The notes beneath the pieces are model-generated. The model saw nothing but the letters and a program-made list of their open reading frames with translations, was not told the origin of the DNA and did not search any database. DNA of 64,000 bases, from the NCBI GenBank assembly GCA_949361645.1, contig OX442436.1, positions 4,914,087 to 4,978,086 of the forward strand. The letters run 5' to 3'. The stretch is from Spongilla lacustris (lineage: Eukaryota > Porifera > Demospongiae > Spongillida > Spongillidae). Position 1 is the stretch's first letter; every line of letters starts with the position of its first letter. The position numbers and the translations under genes were made by a program. Positions 10,901 to 21,491 of this stretch are shown piece after piece.

Positions 10901-13900
10901 CATGACATGCAATGGTGAGCTTCCATTCAATCTGTATGGTCAATTGATAGGCTTCTATATTTGAAATAGATATCAATGAATGCTCCACCAATAATGGCAA
11001 CTGTTCACAAATGTGTACCAACACCAATGGTAGCTACTACTGTTCATGTAACAATGGCTATCAACTAGCCGTTAATAACAGAACATGCAATGGTAAGTGT
11101 ATGTGAGTTGTCATGGTGTTGACGTTAAGAGCTTGTTAACATAATAATAATAATAATAATAATAATAATTTCATGTGCATGTAATATACACATAGGCAAG
11201 TAATGGCATAAATTAGATATGCACTTGTATACTGCCCCTAAAATGCGTAGCATTTACAAAAAATAGATAAATCAACATTGTTCAGCATTAACCTAAACGT
11301 TCTTTCTGAGGATGATTTAACAACAGTGTCACGCAGTGAGTTCCAAATCGGTATGATTCTAACTGAAAAGAAATTTGCACGGTAATTGTGAACATCATAG
11401 CCAAGACTTTGATCAATGTGACTGCTTATTTTTCAACGCTAGATATAAATGAATGCTCCACCAATAATGGAAACTGTTCACAAATGTGTACCAACACCAA
11501 TGGTAGCTACTACTGTTCATGTAACAATGGCTATCAACTAGCCGTTAATAACAGAACATGCAATGGTAAGTATATGTGAGTTGTCATGGTGTTGACGTTA
11601 AGAGCTTGTTAACATCATAGCCAAGACTTTGATCAATGTGACTGCTTATTTTTCAACGCTAGATATAAATGAATGCTCCACCAATAATGGAAACTGTTCA
11701 CAAATGTGTACCAACACCAATGGTAGCTACTACTGTTCATGTAACAATGGCTATCAACTAGCCGTTAATAACAGAACATGCAATGGTAAGTGTATGTGAG
11801 TTGTCATGGTGTTGACGTTAAGAGCTTGTTAACATCATAGCCAAGACTTTGATCAATGTGACTGCTTATTTTTCAACGCTAGATATAAATGAATGCTCCA
11901 CCAATAATGGAAACTGTTCACAAATGTGTACCAACACCAATGGTAGCTACTACTGTTCATGTAGCAATGGCTATCAACTAGCCGTTAATAACAGAACATG
12001 CAATGGTAAGTGTATGTGAGTTGTCATGGTGTTGACGTTAAGAGCTTGTTAACATCATAGCCAAGACTTTGATCAATGTGACTGCTTATTTTTCAACGCT
12101 AGATATAAATGAATGCTCCACCAATAATGGAAACTGTTCACAAATGTGTACCAACACCAATGGTAGCTACTACTGTTCATGTAGCAATGGCTATCAACTA
12201 GCCGTTAATAACAGAACATGCAATGGTAAGTGTATGTGAGTTGTCATGGTGTTGACGTTAAGAGCTTGTTAACATCATAGCCAAGACTTTGATCAATGTG
12301 ACTGCTTATTTTTCAACGCTAGATATAAATGAATGCTCCACCAATAATGGAAACTGTTCACAAATGTGTACCAACACCAATGGAAGCTATCTTTGTTCAT
12401 GTTACTCTGGTTATCTATAATCCATATATCTTTAGGCACTTAAGAAATTAATGAATGTTTGGTGCAATATGGAAACTATTCACCAATCTTCACCAACACT
12501 AATGTCCTGTCCTGCCAGACCAATATTGGTTCGACGTACAGAGGCGTAGGAATGTATTAAAAAGTGGGGGGGGGGGGGGGGGGGGGGGAGGCGGAAGGGG
12601 AGGCTGAAGTCAACTTTTCTTTTAAGGGGGCTTGGTGGCATAGTGTGGTTGTTGGGCGCTCCTTTCTCATCCTGCAATTGATGAGAGTGATCAACAGCAT
12701 GCATCCCCACTCCCCACCCCCCTCTCTGTCCCCCTATGACTGATGATGCCCCCTCTCTGTCCCCCTATGACTGATGATGCCCCCTCTCTGTCCCCCTATG
12801 ACTGATGATGCCCCATCTCTGTCCCCCTATGACTGATGATGCCCCCTCTCTGTCTCCCTATGATCTTTGAATCTCTCCATGTGGACACATCCCTTCAATA
12901 AGGGTGGATGGGTGGGTGTGGCATGGGGCGTGCACCTTGTTTGGTATTTGACTTGAGTCTACTGGCATAACTTGGAGGTGACGTTGAAATCTTTGATTGG
13001 AAGCTGCTCAGAATAATTAAAACAATCAAACCCTTACCCCAACTGAAAGGGAGCTGTCCACATGGTGCACCCTCCCCAGAAATATGGGTGGGGTGCTTCC
13101 TCGATTGCATTTAGCCAAATAAGACTACGAGGGGTAGGGGTCCCCCTCGCATTTATCCAAATAAGACTAAAGGGGGTGGGGGTGGAGGGGGGTCCCTCGC
13201 GTTTGGCCAAATATGATTTGTGTGCAGATGATTATCATATCAAGACCATGAGGCACCTGTTTGCGATTACACATAATCAACTTTGGTACATTTTGGTGCC
13301 CCCTCACCCCTGTGCCCGTGGACATACACTTGTATGTCACCCCTTAACCTCCTATTCCTCCTGCAAAATTTTAAGACAGGGATAAGTGTCTGATACTTGC
13401 TTTTGCTTTTTTGCCATGTTTTGATAAAGCACATGTCATATTCTATACCGCAATTATTTAATTATTCATACTCAATTAGAGAAAGGGCCAGGGGGCATAG
13501 CCCCCACACTTTGAAAAGTGTGTTGCCCCCCCTTCCTATGCTGATGAGGTAGACAAAAATGGTTCTGGGATAAAATTTAGACCTGCACAGTGAGGAATCA
13601 GCAATGGATTTCTGCTCTAATAAATCTGCTAAGAATCAAATAATATAAGGATAGCAGATTGAGACATCCTCTGTAAATCTTTTCCTGATTTGGCATGCAT
13701 TTTTCACTATATATGCTTTCATTGCTGTGGACACTGCCAGCATTTATTGCAGCCGAGTGGGTAGCGCTGATACAAGTAATATTAATATGTGGGAGGCAAT
13801 AGGATAGAGGTAGTAAATAAGCGTGTACTGCATGTACAACTGTACATATAGTACTTTCTTCCTGTCCCAGACCTCATCTAGACCTCATGTTGTATTATAA

Positions 13901-16900
13901 GAACTCATGGGCTTGCCATTCAGTCGTTCCATGTATCAAATGCATGCAGGTCCTCTGATGCTCCTTACTGTACCTCTTCCCTTCAGCTCTTTTTCCTATT
14001 GCTTCATCATCTGGCAGCTCAGTAGCTGGATATGTGTACTCACTGTTTTGTACAGTGAAAGCAGTAGTAGGACTAGTGTGGATGAAGGATGGAAGAGTAC
14101 TTGTAAATGGGACTACTGTATCAGGAGGAAACAGTACCCTAAATCTGACCTTCAACCCTCTCCTCACATCTCATGGAGGACAGTACATCTGCGTAGCCAA
14201 TATTTCAAACATCATAAATTCGTCAATTAATATATCAGTACAGAGTGAGTTTATTTATACTGTTATTCATGTTTTTAAATTTAAATTGTTCTCTCCACAG
14301 TACCACCACCAAATGCTACTGTTACATTTGTGCCTCTCAGTAACATGTTCTACTCTGGGACTCAGATAAACATGCAGTGTGTCTTTACAATCCCATCAGT
14401 AGTGGATACCCAAGTGATGGTGAATATGGTGTGGATGAGACCACAGGGACCCATCTACAATTCAGGGAGCACAGTCAAAAACATGTCTTCTGCCATTTTC
14501 CATAGCACAACACTCCAAATCAGCCCTCTTAACACAAGTGACACTGGCACATATTGGTGCATAGGCAATATCTTTTCAAACAGCAGTTACATTGCTCCTT
14601 CTAATAATGTATCAACAAATATTTCATTGACTGTACAAGGTGAGGATAACTATGATGACCAGTCCTCTGATACTAACTCCTTACCTCTCCCCTCCAGCTC
14701 TCCCTCCTCCTGTGGTCACTGCATCATCTGGCAGCTCAACAGCTGGATCTGTGTACTCACTTGTGTGTACAGTGAAGGTGGTAGATAGACTGGTAGTTGA
14801 CCCTGATGTGGTGTGGATGAAGGGTGGAAGAGTACTTGTGAATGGGACTAATACCACACTGACTAAGACTGTATCAGGAGGAAACAGTACCCTAAATCTG
14901 ACCTTCAACCCTCTCCTCACATTTCATAGAGGACAGTACATCTGTGTTGCCAATGTTTCTATTCAACAGCTGTCTATCAATATCTCAAATTCAAGCATGG
15001 GGAATGTGACAGTTCAGAGTAAGTGTTGAGAGCCATGATGAGGTTGATACTAACACTATTTCCTTAGTCCCACCTCCGTCTGTTCTCATATACCTGTCAC
15101 CTGCTGCTTCAAATAACTCCTACTTTGCGGGCACAATGGTTACTATTACTTGTTCTGTTCTTTTCGTCTCATCTGTTGATACTGAGGTTATGGTTAATGT
15201 GACTTGGATGAAGAATAGTACTGGTGCAGTGGTTGATAGTAATAGTACTCTGTCCGTGCCTTATCATCAGTCCAATTACACAAGCTCTATTATATTTAGT
15301 CCTGTTGGCACTGGAGACAGTGGTGTTTATACGTGTGGTGTCACTCTAGAATGTGCTGCTCAATACATAACACTCAATGTTTCTTCTATCAGCAATTCCA
15401 GTGATTATCTTCACATTAATTGTGTGTGGTAATTTGCAGCCAATCATTGTGTGTACATCTGACGATCAATGTCTTTCTATTGCAGCTCTTCCTGATCTCA
15501 TTGTCACCATCACCAACTCCTCATACATGTACTCCATTAATACCCCATATGAACTAACCTGTCATGCCATGGACATTGGCAATCTTGTGGTGCCCATTAA
15601 TCTCACTTGGACAAAGGTCAATGGAAGGGATGTAGAGGTGCTTAATGCCACTACTGGCAATGTTAGCACCCTCATATTCAGTTCACTCAGCCCGAATGAC
15701 TCAGCAGCATATGTGTGTACTGCTAACATATCCTTTCCACTCAAGAATATCTCCAATCATGGTCTTGCATTTACTGATATTTCACTAATACGTAAGTGCA
15801 TAAGGTCGGGATGTAACTGTGAAGTTATGTTTGTATTTGCAGCACCTGATGTGGTAACATTTGCTGGAAGAAGTGTCATTTCAGAAAGTGCAGTTCGTAT
15901 TCAATGGAGACCTCCTGTGTACCCAAACGGTGTTATAAAAAGCTACAGTGTTGAATTTTTACAGCTTGACGACTACGAGACATTTAAAAATAAAAACTTT
16001 TTTCTATTGAATAGTAGTACTCTCATGTTCAATATTACCGGGTTGAGTAAGTTGCAGATTATTCCAATCAGTCCAGCTGTTGATGATTTATTTACTGCAT
16101 AGGTGCCGGTATTCCATATATGGTTTGTGTGAATGCTAGCAACTCTTTTGGATCAGGAAAACTTTGGTGTGATGTGTTCTTCACAAAAGAATTGCGTAAG
16201 TAGTGTACTTGGTTTCTTGTTACATAACATTTAGTGCATGTTTGTATTTTCAGAAGCTACTACTGTTCCCAAAGATGTAGTTGTAGTCCGCTCACCTGAT
16301 GGACTTCGCATGAATGCCAGCTGGACTCCTTTGTCCCTGTCACAGGCCAGGGGCTTTCCCTTGTATGTCATATCCTATGGTCCACTGAATTCTCTTAAGC
16401 GTGCTGAAACAATGCAAGCAGTCACCAATGGAAGTCATATTATCATCACTGGACTGGATCCCCTCCAGTCCTATAGTGTTTCACTTAGTGTTCAAACATT
16501 GGGAGGATCTATATCTAACAACCAGACCGTGACCTCTGCATCACCCATTGCATCTGGTCCTTCAAGTATCGTGTATGGTCAGTATTTTTGCTCAGTACAC
16601 TTGTCTGGTCCTGTGTGCTCACCGCACTTTTGTTCACAGCTGTCATTGGGGCTGTTGTTGCCGGTGTTGCTGTGTTCACAGTGATGCTGATTATAATAAT
16701 AATCTATTGTGTTGTGCAGTAAGTAATATCATTGATGCAGGAATTTTTGTGATGAAGCGGTTACATTTACAGCTTCAGAAATCAGCACAGGCTAGTTATT
16801 ACTGGCGGCAATAAAGATATTTATGAGCTAGATGAGAAAGAGCCTGCTGAAAAGATTAAGTGGACTGATGAGCCTTTTGTAGACAGTGGCGCTTCGTCTA

Positions 16901-19900
16901 AAGCTCTTGCATCCCAGTGTGATGTTAATGTCTCTCAAGGTAAGCTTTGGAAGTCATTGTACCCATTCTGAACATCCTTCTGTATTTCCAGATCATGAAA
17001 GAATGAATCCAATCAGTCTAATTAGTTTCCGGGACCATGTGATGCAGATGCATATGGAACGTGATAAAGCGTTTGAGCGAGAATATCAGGTACAGTTTCC
17101 TTGGTGTGTAACCCTCTTGTGCTTACTGCTGTTGTAATGTAGTCATTAGATGCTGATGTAGGCATGGTAGGGCCTCAGTCCACTGCCTCACGTTCGTGTA
17201 ATGCAATGAAGAACAGGTTTAATAATATACTTCCATGTGAGTTGTTTCGTAGTGAGTGTCAGGTTATGAATTGCCATTGTGCTTCTTTCATAAGATGATG
17301 CAAACCGCGTTGTGCTTGAAGAAATTCCTGGTGTGGATGGCTCTGACTACATCAATGCTAGCTATATTGATGTGAGCCAGCATTTGTGATGTATAAATGT
17401 GTAATATATACTGCTACTTCAGGGCTACCACCAGCAAAAATGCTACATTGCTACTCAAGGTAAGTACAATTCTCTCATTTTACTTACACTGACTTGTAGC
17501 CACATGTACAATCACTACATGGACAAGTCTCACTATTTTCCTCTCAGGTCCTATGGAAGGCACTTTGGATGACTTCTGGCGGATGGTTTGGGAGCAGCGT
17601 ATTCAAACTGTCGTAATTCTGACAAAGTGCTTTGAGGATGGGAAGGTATTTGAAGGTTGTATGTACTAGCTATGACATTTTCCAGTTGAATGGAATATAA
17701 ATGTATGCATGAAAGATACAGCATAGCACACATTCCATGTGTTTGGTTTGATCAGTGGCAGATGTGGAAGGGGCAGTCTGGCATGTAAAAACAACAGGGT
17801 TTTACAAGTTTAGAAATAATAAATTTGCCAAGCTTCTGTGGGGTCTGATGGAAATTACAGCACTCCTAGCTGGGTGTGTGTGTGGGGGGGGGGGGGGGGG
17901 GGGGTACCTCTATGCCCACCCCCTCTCCACCAAGACCTTGATTCGGTGCTTGTGTTTGATGCATGCATGCATGCATTAGAACTACATTGTTTGTGGCTGC
18001 TGACTGCCCTATGTCTTCTATTCCATTCCCCCCTCCTCCCCCTTTTCCTTCAAGCGCAAATGTGATCAGTACTGGGCAGATGATATTGGCCAAGACTTTG
18101 TCACTGCTAGCTTCACTGTCACAACCACCGCCACTGACTCTTTTTCAGACTTTGTTGTGAGGACGTTTACACTGAAACACGTAAGGGTTCTGTGCTTGCA
18201 AATTTATTGTATCGCATCAACTCTATTGCCTGTGAATTTACTTGTTTACTGTATTGTAAACAGCCTCCCGATGCACTGCTTACATGTCCTGTCTGTCATC
18301 ATGTTGTGCCATTGGGTGACAGTGTACAAGCAAAAAGGTTTAGCCGTTGTTCAAATGAAGGGACCTAGTTACATTTATCAGCTAGGATTGGGTGATGTGT
18401 AGAACAAGCCATTCTAGCAGAACAATTCAATACACTAGAGCTGCATGAAGTTTTAAAATTAGTTCTACTTGTAAAGCACATTTTATGTGTATCAAAACAA
18501 TATCCTTATTTATCTTAAAAGATTGTTCAATGTAACTAGGTCCCTTTGTTGATCGAATTGCAAAAACCGTTTGTTGATGTACATCCAGATGTGCAATTGT
18601 ACCCCTGATATGCACATAAAATGGTAAGAACCTGGTGGTTTAGAAAATAACCAGTTCTAACAAGTAAAAGGTTAATAATTTTTAGAATCTGTCAGTCAAG
18701 GCTGTTAATTCAGTTTGTTCTGGAAAAGGAATTGCTGAGATGATGAAGTATTTGTACCTAAGCAATCATTGTGTAATTTTAGCTTGTTAGGACCCAAATC
18801 AATGGCGACAATCTTAGGCTTTGCCATACGTGATACTATTGTCCAGTCTGTCATCCAGTTGTGTTGGATAAAACAGATGGTACTGAGGGAGTAATTACAG
18901 TGGTTTGATTGTTTGAAGAGTACTCGACAACATCTTGAAAATATTATATGTACAATCTGAACTAATAGCCTCCAAGTGCTCCAAATGTGTGGCATCACAT
19001 AGAACAGAGATCTAACAGTCAATTAATTTCAGATTTTCAAAAACTGCCATTAATTTCATCTGAATACTATAGTTTCATTGATTACATGAACTGGATGAGG
19101 TTGTACCATAGAGCAAAGTTAATGAGCTTTGCAGATCCTTCACAGTAAAAAGGAGAGGATTTGGTCACCTTTGTCTGCAGATCATTTTTAGCCCCTTTTT
19201 CTATCTCCTTTGCTGTTGGAACTATGTGGTAGATTCCAACGTGATAGGTCCTTTTGAGGATTACTCTGAAAGACTCATTGCCCCATAAGAAATGTGACAA
19301 CGTGTGCATGACCTTTATGTATAATATCCATTGAAAAATTAAGGGTATTTGGGATTTGATACTCATTTATCGGTTTCCACTGTACATATAATTCAACACC
19401 ATTATTACTTGCACAGAGGTTAATAAACCATTGTCTCAGGGACATCTTTCCTGTTCTCACAGAATACTGCAAGATCTGCACCCCACTTGCCTGTCACCCA
19501 GTACCACTTCACTGCCTGGCCAGACCACGGAGTGCCAAAGAACGGCTCAGCTCTCGTGTCTTTCATACAGAGAATTCAGAAGTGTCACGGCAAGAAGAAA
19601 GGTGTCCCGATGCTTGTGCACTGCAGCGCAGGTGTGGGGCGCACAGGGACATTCATACTCTTGGACACCTTGCTGGAGAAGATGAAGGCAGAGGATTGCA
19701 TAGACGTCTATGCAGCGTTGTGTAAGATGCGGCAGAGTCGGGTGAAGATGGTCCAAACACTGGTATACAATACACCTATTTAGACATGATAAAAGTGGAT
19801 GTATTTTTGTGTTTAAAGGACCAGTATGTATTCATCCATGATGCCCTCCTGGACTATATCACTTGCGGGGACACAACCATGAGTGCATCAAGCCTGCGTA

Positions 19901-21189
19901 GCAGGGTCAATAAAATGAGCAAGGTGATACCAGGAAAAGCATTGAACGTATATGATCAGCAGTTCGAGGTACAGTCTGAGCATTTCCCCTAGCTGTTCTG
20001 GCATGTTGCTTTCCCTTCTAGCTTATCGAACGTATCAGCCAACAGACAAGCCTAGACTGCTCTGATGGATCAAAACATTACAATGTTGACAAGAATCGCT
20101 ACCCTGACAAGCTTCCTTGTATGCAAGCATTGTCAGACTATCGCTCCTTGCATGGTAATTTTGTTTGCTATCTATCACAGATAACATGAAACGTGTTTAT
20201 CTGAGGCAGAGTACGTTGGAAGGGTCAGACTACATAAATGCCAGTATTGTGCCTGTAAGTATGCGATGGTTTGTGCATTACAGCTGCCATAAGCATAAAT
20301 GGTCATGTATTAGGGATACAAGCGGTCCAAAACCTACATTGCAGTTCAGGCCCCACTTCAGAAGACAGTCAATGACTTTTGGAGGCTCATGCTGGAATTC
20401 AAGAGCAAAACCATTGTGATGTTATGCCAGCTGTCCGAGGAAGGGGAGGAGTCCTCGTACTGCTACTGGCCCACAGCGGAGCAGGCAGTTGTGAATTATG
20501 GGCCTGTGTCTGTCTCACTGTTGTCAACTTCTGTCTGTGATGGTTTTGTGATACGAAAGTTTGACATTCAAGAAGAAAAGGTAATAAACTGAGTGCAAAG
20601 AGGTACACATTTTCCTGGTTATTATTATTGATTAATAATTGCGCAGGCCAAAAAACAAGAGTTTATTGTGACACAGTTTCATTTCACTGAGTGGCCTATT
20701 CATGGAAAGCCGACCTGCAGCACGTCTATGCTCATGATGCTGGACATGGTCAACAAGGCAAAGATTAGTAACGGCAACACGCCCGTAACTGTCACTTGCA
20801 AGTATGTTTGCATGATGTGTGCAGCATGATTAGTTCTCGAACCGAATTTGAACACTGTGTGTTATGGTGCGTTATGTGTCTGTGCCTTCCAGTGATGGCA
20901 TGGGCCGCACCGGTGCTTTCATGTGTATTGACTGTGAATTGGAGCGCCTTAAGACGGAAGCTGTTGTGGATGTCTTCCAGTTTGTCAAGTCTTCTCGATG
21001 TTCTCGTCCTTACTTAGTGGAGAATGTGGTAAGAGGACACTCCGCAGTGGTGTGTAGTTGTTAAACCCTCCTTTTGATAAACTCTCTCTCCTCATCCATA
21101 TTGTCTTTTGTCTTTAGACTCAGTACGCATACTGCCATGAGATCTTGGCTGATTATGTGGAGAGTATGGACACGTATTCTAACTTCTGA
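6745..21189 (+). CDS. Receptor-type tyrosine phosphatase with EGF, Ig and FN3 ectodomain (3' part of gene)
   Basis: This spliced gene would encode a single-pass membrane receptor whose cytoplasmic part removes phosphate from phosphotyrosine. In order: a run of EGF-like exons, five Ig-like exons, an FN3 split over two exons, a second FN3, one transmembrane helix, a juxtamembrane segment, a complete PTP domain with [10 protein letters not shown], and a second PTP domain with a degraded active site. All extracellular exons begin and end in phase 1, so their joins keep frame. The stop codon is at 21187-21189, closely followed by ATTAAA. The start and signal peptide are not visible. Linking the EGF cluster to the Ig-PTP part rests on matching phase, strand and adjacency across a 1.8 kb interval, and could be wrong. 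EGF/Ig/FN3 receptor phosphatases are typical of animals; this exon mix suggests a sponge lineage-specific member. Confidence 0.8.
7928..8747. repeat. Intron with tandem repeats
   Basis: A 36-bp direct duplication (GCGATGCAATACT...) lies at about 8030-8100. From about 8206 to 8425 there are irregular tandem copies of a 24-bp unit resembling GTTAGAGATCGAAACATTACC with CATTGCCGTT variants. No exon was detected in this part of the intron. Confidence 0.7.
8744..9201. mobile_element. TTAA-flanked palindromic MITE, copy 2
   Basis: This is the same family as the element at 2862-3347: TTAA, then TGTCTATTGTCC, a palindromic body, the complementary terminus (one mismatch) and TTAA. It lacks the extra tandem 20-bp units of copy 1. 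It sits in the intron between EGF exons 7 and 8 and does not disturb the coding frame. Confidence 0.85.
9459..9581 (+). CDS. EGF-like exon 8
   Basis: A 123-bp phase 1-1 exon with the pattern [16 protein letters not shown] and six cysteines, ending in TCNG before GTGAGC. Its last part ([17 protein letters not shown]) differs from the neighbours and matches only the broken exon at 12323, which identifies the two as recent duplicates. Confidence 0.85.
9599..10347. mobile_element. TA-flanked MITE (Tc1/mariner-like)
   Basis: The 745-bp body (9601-10345) starts CCGGGTGTCCACA and ends with its exact complement; the similarity continues with mismatches for about 30 bp. It is flanked by TA on both sides. 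The AT-rich interior has no coding capacity. TA duplication and this size suit a non-autonomous Tc1/mariner-type element. A paralogous intron at about 12420 retains the unoccupied site. Confidence 0.8.
10393..11092 (+). CDS. EGF-like exons 9-12, a duplicated two-exon cassette
   Basis: Exons 10393-10515, 10571-10693, 10792-10914 and 10970-11092 are 123-bp phase 1-1 EGF modules. They alternate between two types: one with [13 protein letters not shown] and one with [13 protein letters not shown]. Exons 9+10 and 11+12 form the same pair, with near-identical 55-bp internal introns, repeated at a 399-bp spacing. All keep six cysteines. Confidence 0.85.
11138..11395 (-). mobile_element. 5'-truncated LINE insertion with 5-bp target duplication
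   Basis: An insertion (11143-11390) interrupts an otherwise conserved EGF intron and is flanked by AACAT on both sides. On the minus strand it encodes 50 residues and a stop, including [13 protein letters not shown], the typical C-terminal end of reverse transcriptases of CR1/L2/jockey-like non-LTR elements, then a short 3' UTR and an (ATT)n tail adjacent to the duplication. Sister introns in the array show the uninterrupted site. Confidence 0.85.
11443..12225 (+). CDS. EGF-like exons 13-16, a 220-bp tandem cassette array
   Basis: Exons 11443-11565, 11663-11785, 11883-12005 and 12103-12225 are virtually identical EGF modules of the [13 protein letters not shown] or [13 protein letters not shown] type. 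The intervening 97-bp introns are also virtually identical, giving an exact 220-bp period. This implies very recent unequal crossing-over, and copy number may be misassembled or polymorphic. The frame stays open through every splice because all exons are phase 1-1. Confidence 0.85.
12323..12501 (+). pseudogene. Broken EGF exon and adjacent EGF exon relic
   Basis: The fifth 220-bp unit starts as a normal EGF exon but switches to an exon 8-like end and stops (GGTTATCTATAA). Compared with exon 8, about 35 bp holding the last cysteine and the splice donor are deleted. About 25 bp later a second relic (ATTAATGAATGTTTGGTGC...) resembles the start of exon 9 but has lost its acceptor and cysteines and ends abruptly at about 12501. 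Neither is likely to be spliced in. Confidence 0.8.
12502..13986. other. Low-complexity intron between EGF and Ig parts
   Basis: No exon was found. The stretch holds a G tract at 12566-12588, a 31-bp minisatellite, imperfect copies of a CCAAATAAGACTA-containing unit at about 13110-13220, and a hairpin-like CCCCCACACTTTGAAAAGTGTG segment near 13500. The words CAGAGGCGTAGGAA near 12539 and a related complement near 13530 resemble hAT-type termini, but no target duplication supports an element. Confidence 0.5.
12717..12862. repeat. 31-bp minisatellite
   Basis: About 4.5 copies of a unit containing GACTGATGATGCCCCCTCTC, followed by TGTCCCCCTAT, with one or two substitutions in later copies. Confidence 0.85.
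13987..15791 (+). CDS. Five Ig-like exons of the receptor phosphatase
   Basis: Exons 13987-14244, 14301-14639, 14698-15018, 15068-15400 and 15486-15791 each encode one Ig-type domain with the paired cysteines, a WMK/WTK tryptophan after the first cysteine, and a terminal YICVA, YWCIG or YVCTA motif. All are phase 1-1. The first and third are recent duplicates sharing [17 protein letters not shown]; the first has lost a DPDV-containing segment of the C-C' region. Many NxS/T sites suggest heavy N-glycosylation. The fourth exon uses a weak donor (GTGATT) that I chose because it preserves phase. Confidence 0.8.
15843..16939 (+). CDS. FN3 modules, transmembrane helix and juxtamembrane exons
   Basis: Exons 15843-16046 and 16103-16195 together form one FN3 domain (VRIQWRPP at the start, [14 protein letters not shown] at the end). 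Exon 16254-16577 forms a second FN3 ([21 protein letters not shown]). Exon 16640-16718 encodes the membrane helix, [20 protein letters not shown] followed by IIYCVV. Exon 16791-16939 gives a charged cytoplasmic segment ([16 protein letters not shown]). The phase changes from 1 to 2 after the helix exon and back to 1, and I placed the 16791 acceptor on that basis; an alternative acceptor at about 16741 runs into a stop. Confidence 0.8.
16992..19968 (+). CDS. PTP domain 1 (catalytic) exons
   Basis: Exons 16992-17089, 17143-17236, 17295-17371, 17423-17459, 17548-17645, 18055-18180, 19463-19762 and 19819-19968 encode a full-length classical PTP domain. Visible motifs, in order: the [11 protein letters not shown] substrate-loop region, [32 protein letters not shown], the KCDQYW segment, the WPDHG loop with general-acid Asp (codon 19523-19525), the P-loop [11 protein letters not shown] with nucleophile Cys (codon 19622-19624), and [13 protein letters not shown]. 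All catalytic residues are present, so this domain should be active on phosphotyrosine proteins. The intron at 18181-19462 is unusually long for this gene and holds repeat sequence. Confidence 0.9.
17884..17904. repeat. Poly-G tract in PTP intron
   Basis: About 21 consecutive G residues lie in the intron between PTP exons 5 and 6. Length is probably unreliable in the assembly. Confidence 0.8.
18328..18602. repeat. Diverged palindromic MITE relic in PTP intron
   Basis: Inverted segments around 18330-18380 and 18530-18590 share AGGGACCTAGTTACAT and flanking words. The words CAATTGTACCCC and the GGGACCT motif resemble the inside of the TTAA-flanked MITEs at 2862 and 8744, so this is probably an old relative. 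No intact termini or target duplications remain. Confidence 0.5.
20022..21189 (+). CDS. PTP domain 2 (degenerate) and C-terminus
   Basis: Exons 20022-20154, 20181-20254, 20314-20580, 20647-20801, 20893-21028 and 21118-21189 encode the membrane-distal D2 domain. It keeps the fold markers ([55 protein letters not shown]). The catalytic signatures are altered: the WPD loop reads WPIHG, with Ile in place of the general-acid Asp, and the P-loop reads TCNDGMGRTG, keeping Cys and Arg but replacing the His before Cys. Inactive D2 domains are usual in tandem receptor phosphatases and regulate D1 or bind partners. The protein ends DTYSNF. Confidence 0.88.
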
Positions 21190-21194
21190 TTAAA
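21189..21194 (+). terminator. Candidate polyadenylation signal
   Basis: ATTAAA overlaps the last base of the stop codon (TGATTAAATAG). A second ATTAAA occurs at about 21319. Either could serve; overlap with the stop would give a very short 3' UTR. Confidence 0.4.
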
Positions 21195-21491
21195 TAGATT
21201 TATTTGGAAGAGCACAAATTTTGGTTCTTGGTTTATGGTGCGCTGTATTTGACTGATTTGATAAGCAGTACAATTGTTTTTGTGCGTGTGTATTGTATTT
21301 GTACATGTATTTCCTGCATTAAACGCATATTATTTCACATGATTTCAGATACTAACTATAATATTACAGTTTTTAAAAAGCACAGGTTCTTTTATTACAA
21401 GAAAAGGCCAAGGCTATTATAAGAATATACAGTTAAGTCGTATGGATCAATTGATCCCGTGGGTCAAATCAAAGATACACTTGATCCATAT

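Noticed and set aside
12502..13547. Possible hAT element between EGF and Ig exons
   Set aside because: The terminus-like words CAGAGGCGTAGGAA and CAGCATAGGAA are weakly similar and no 8-bp duplication was found.
16741..16790. Alternative acceptor giving [16 protein letters not shown] after the membrane helix
   Set aside because: That frame meets TAG at 16793; the acceptor at 16790 continues openly and joins the next exons in phase.
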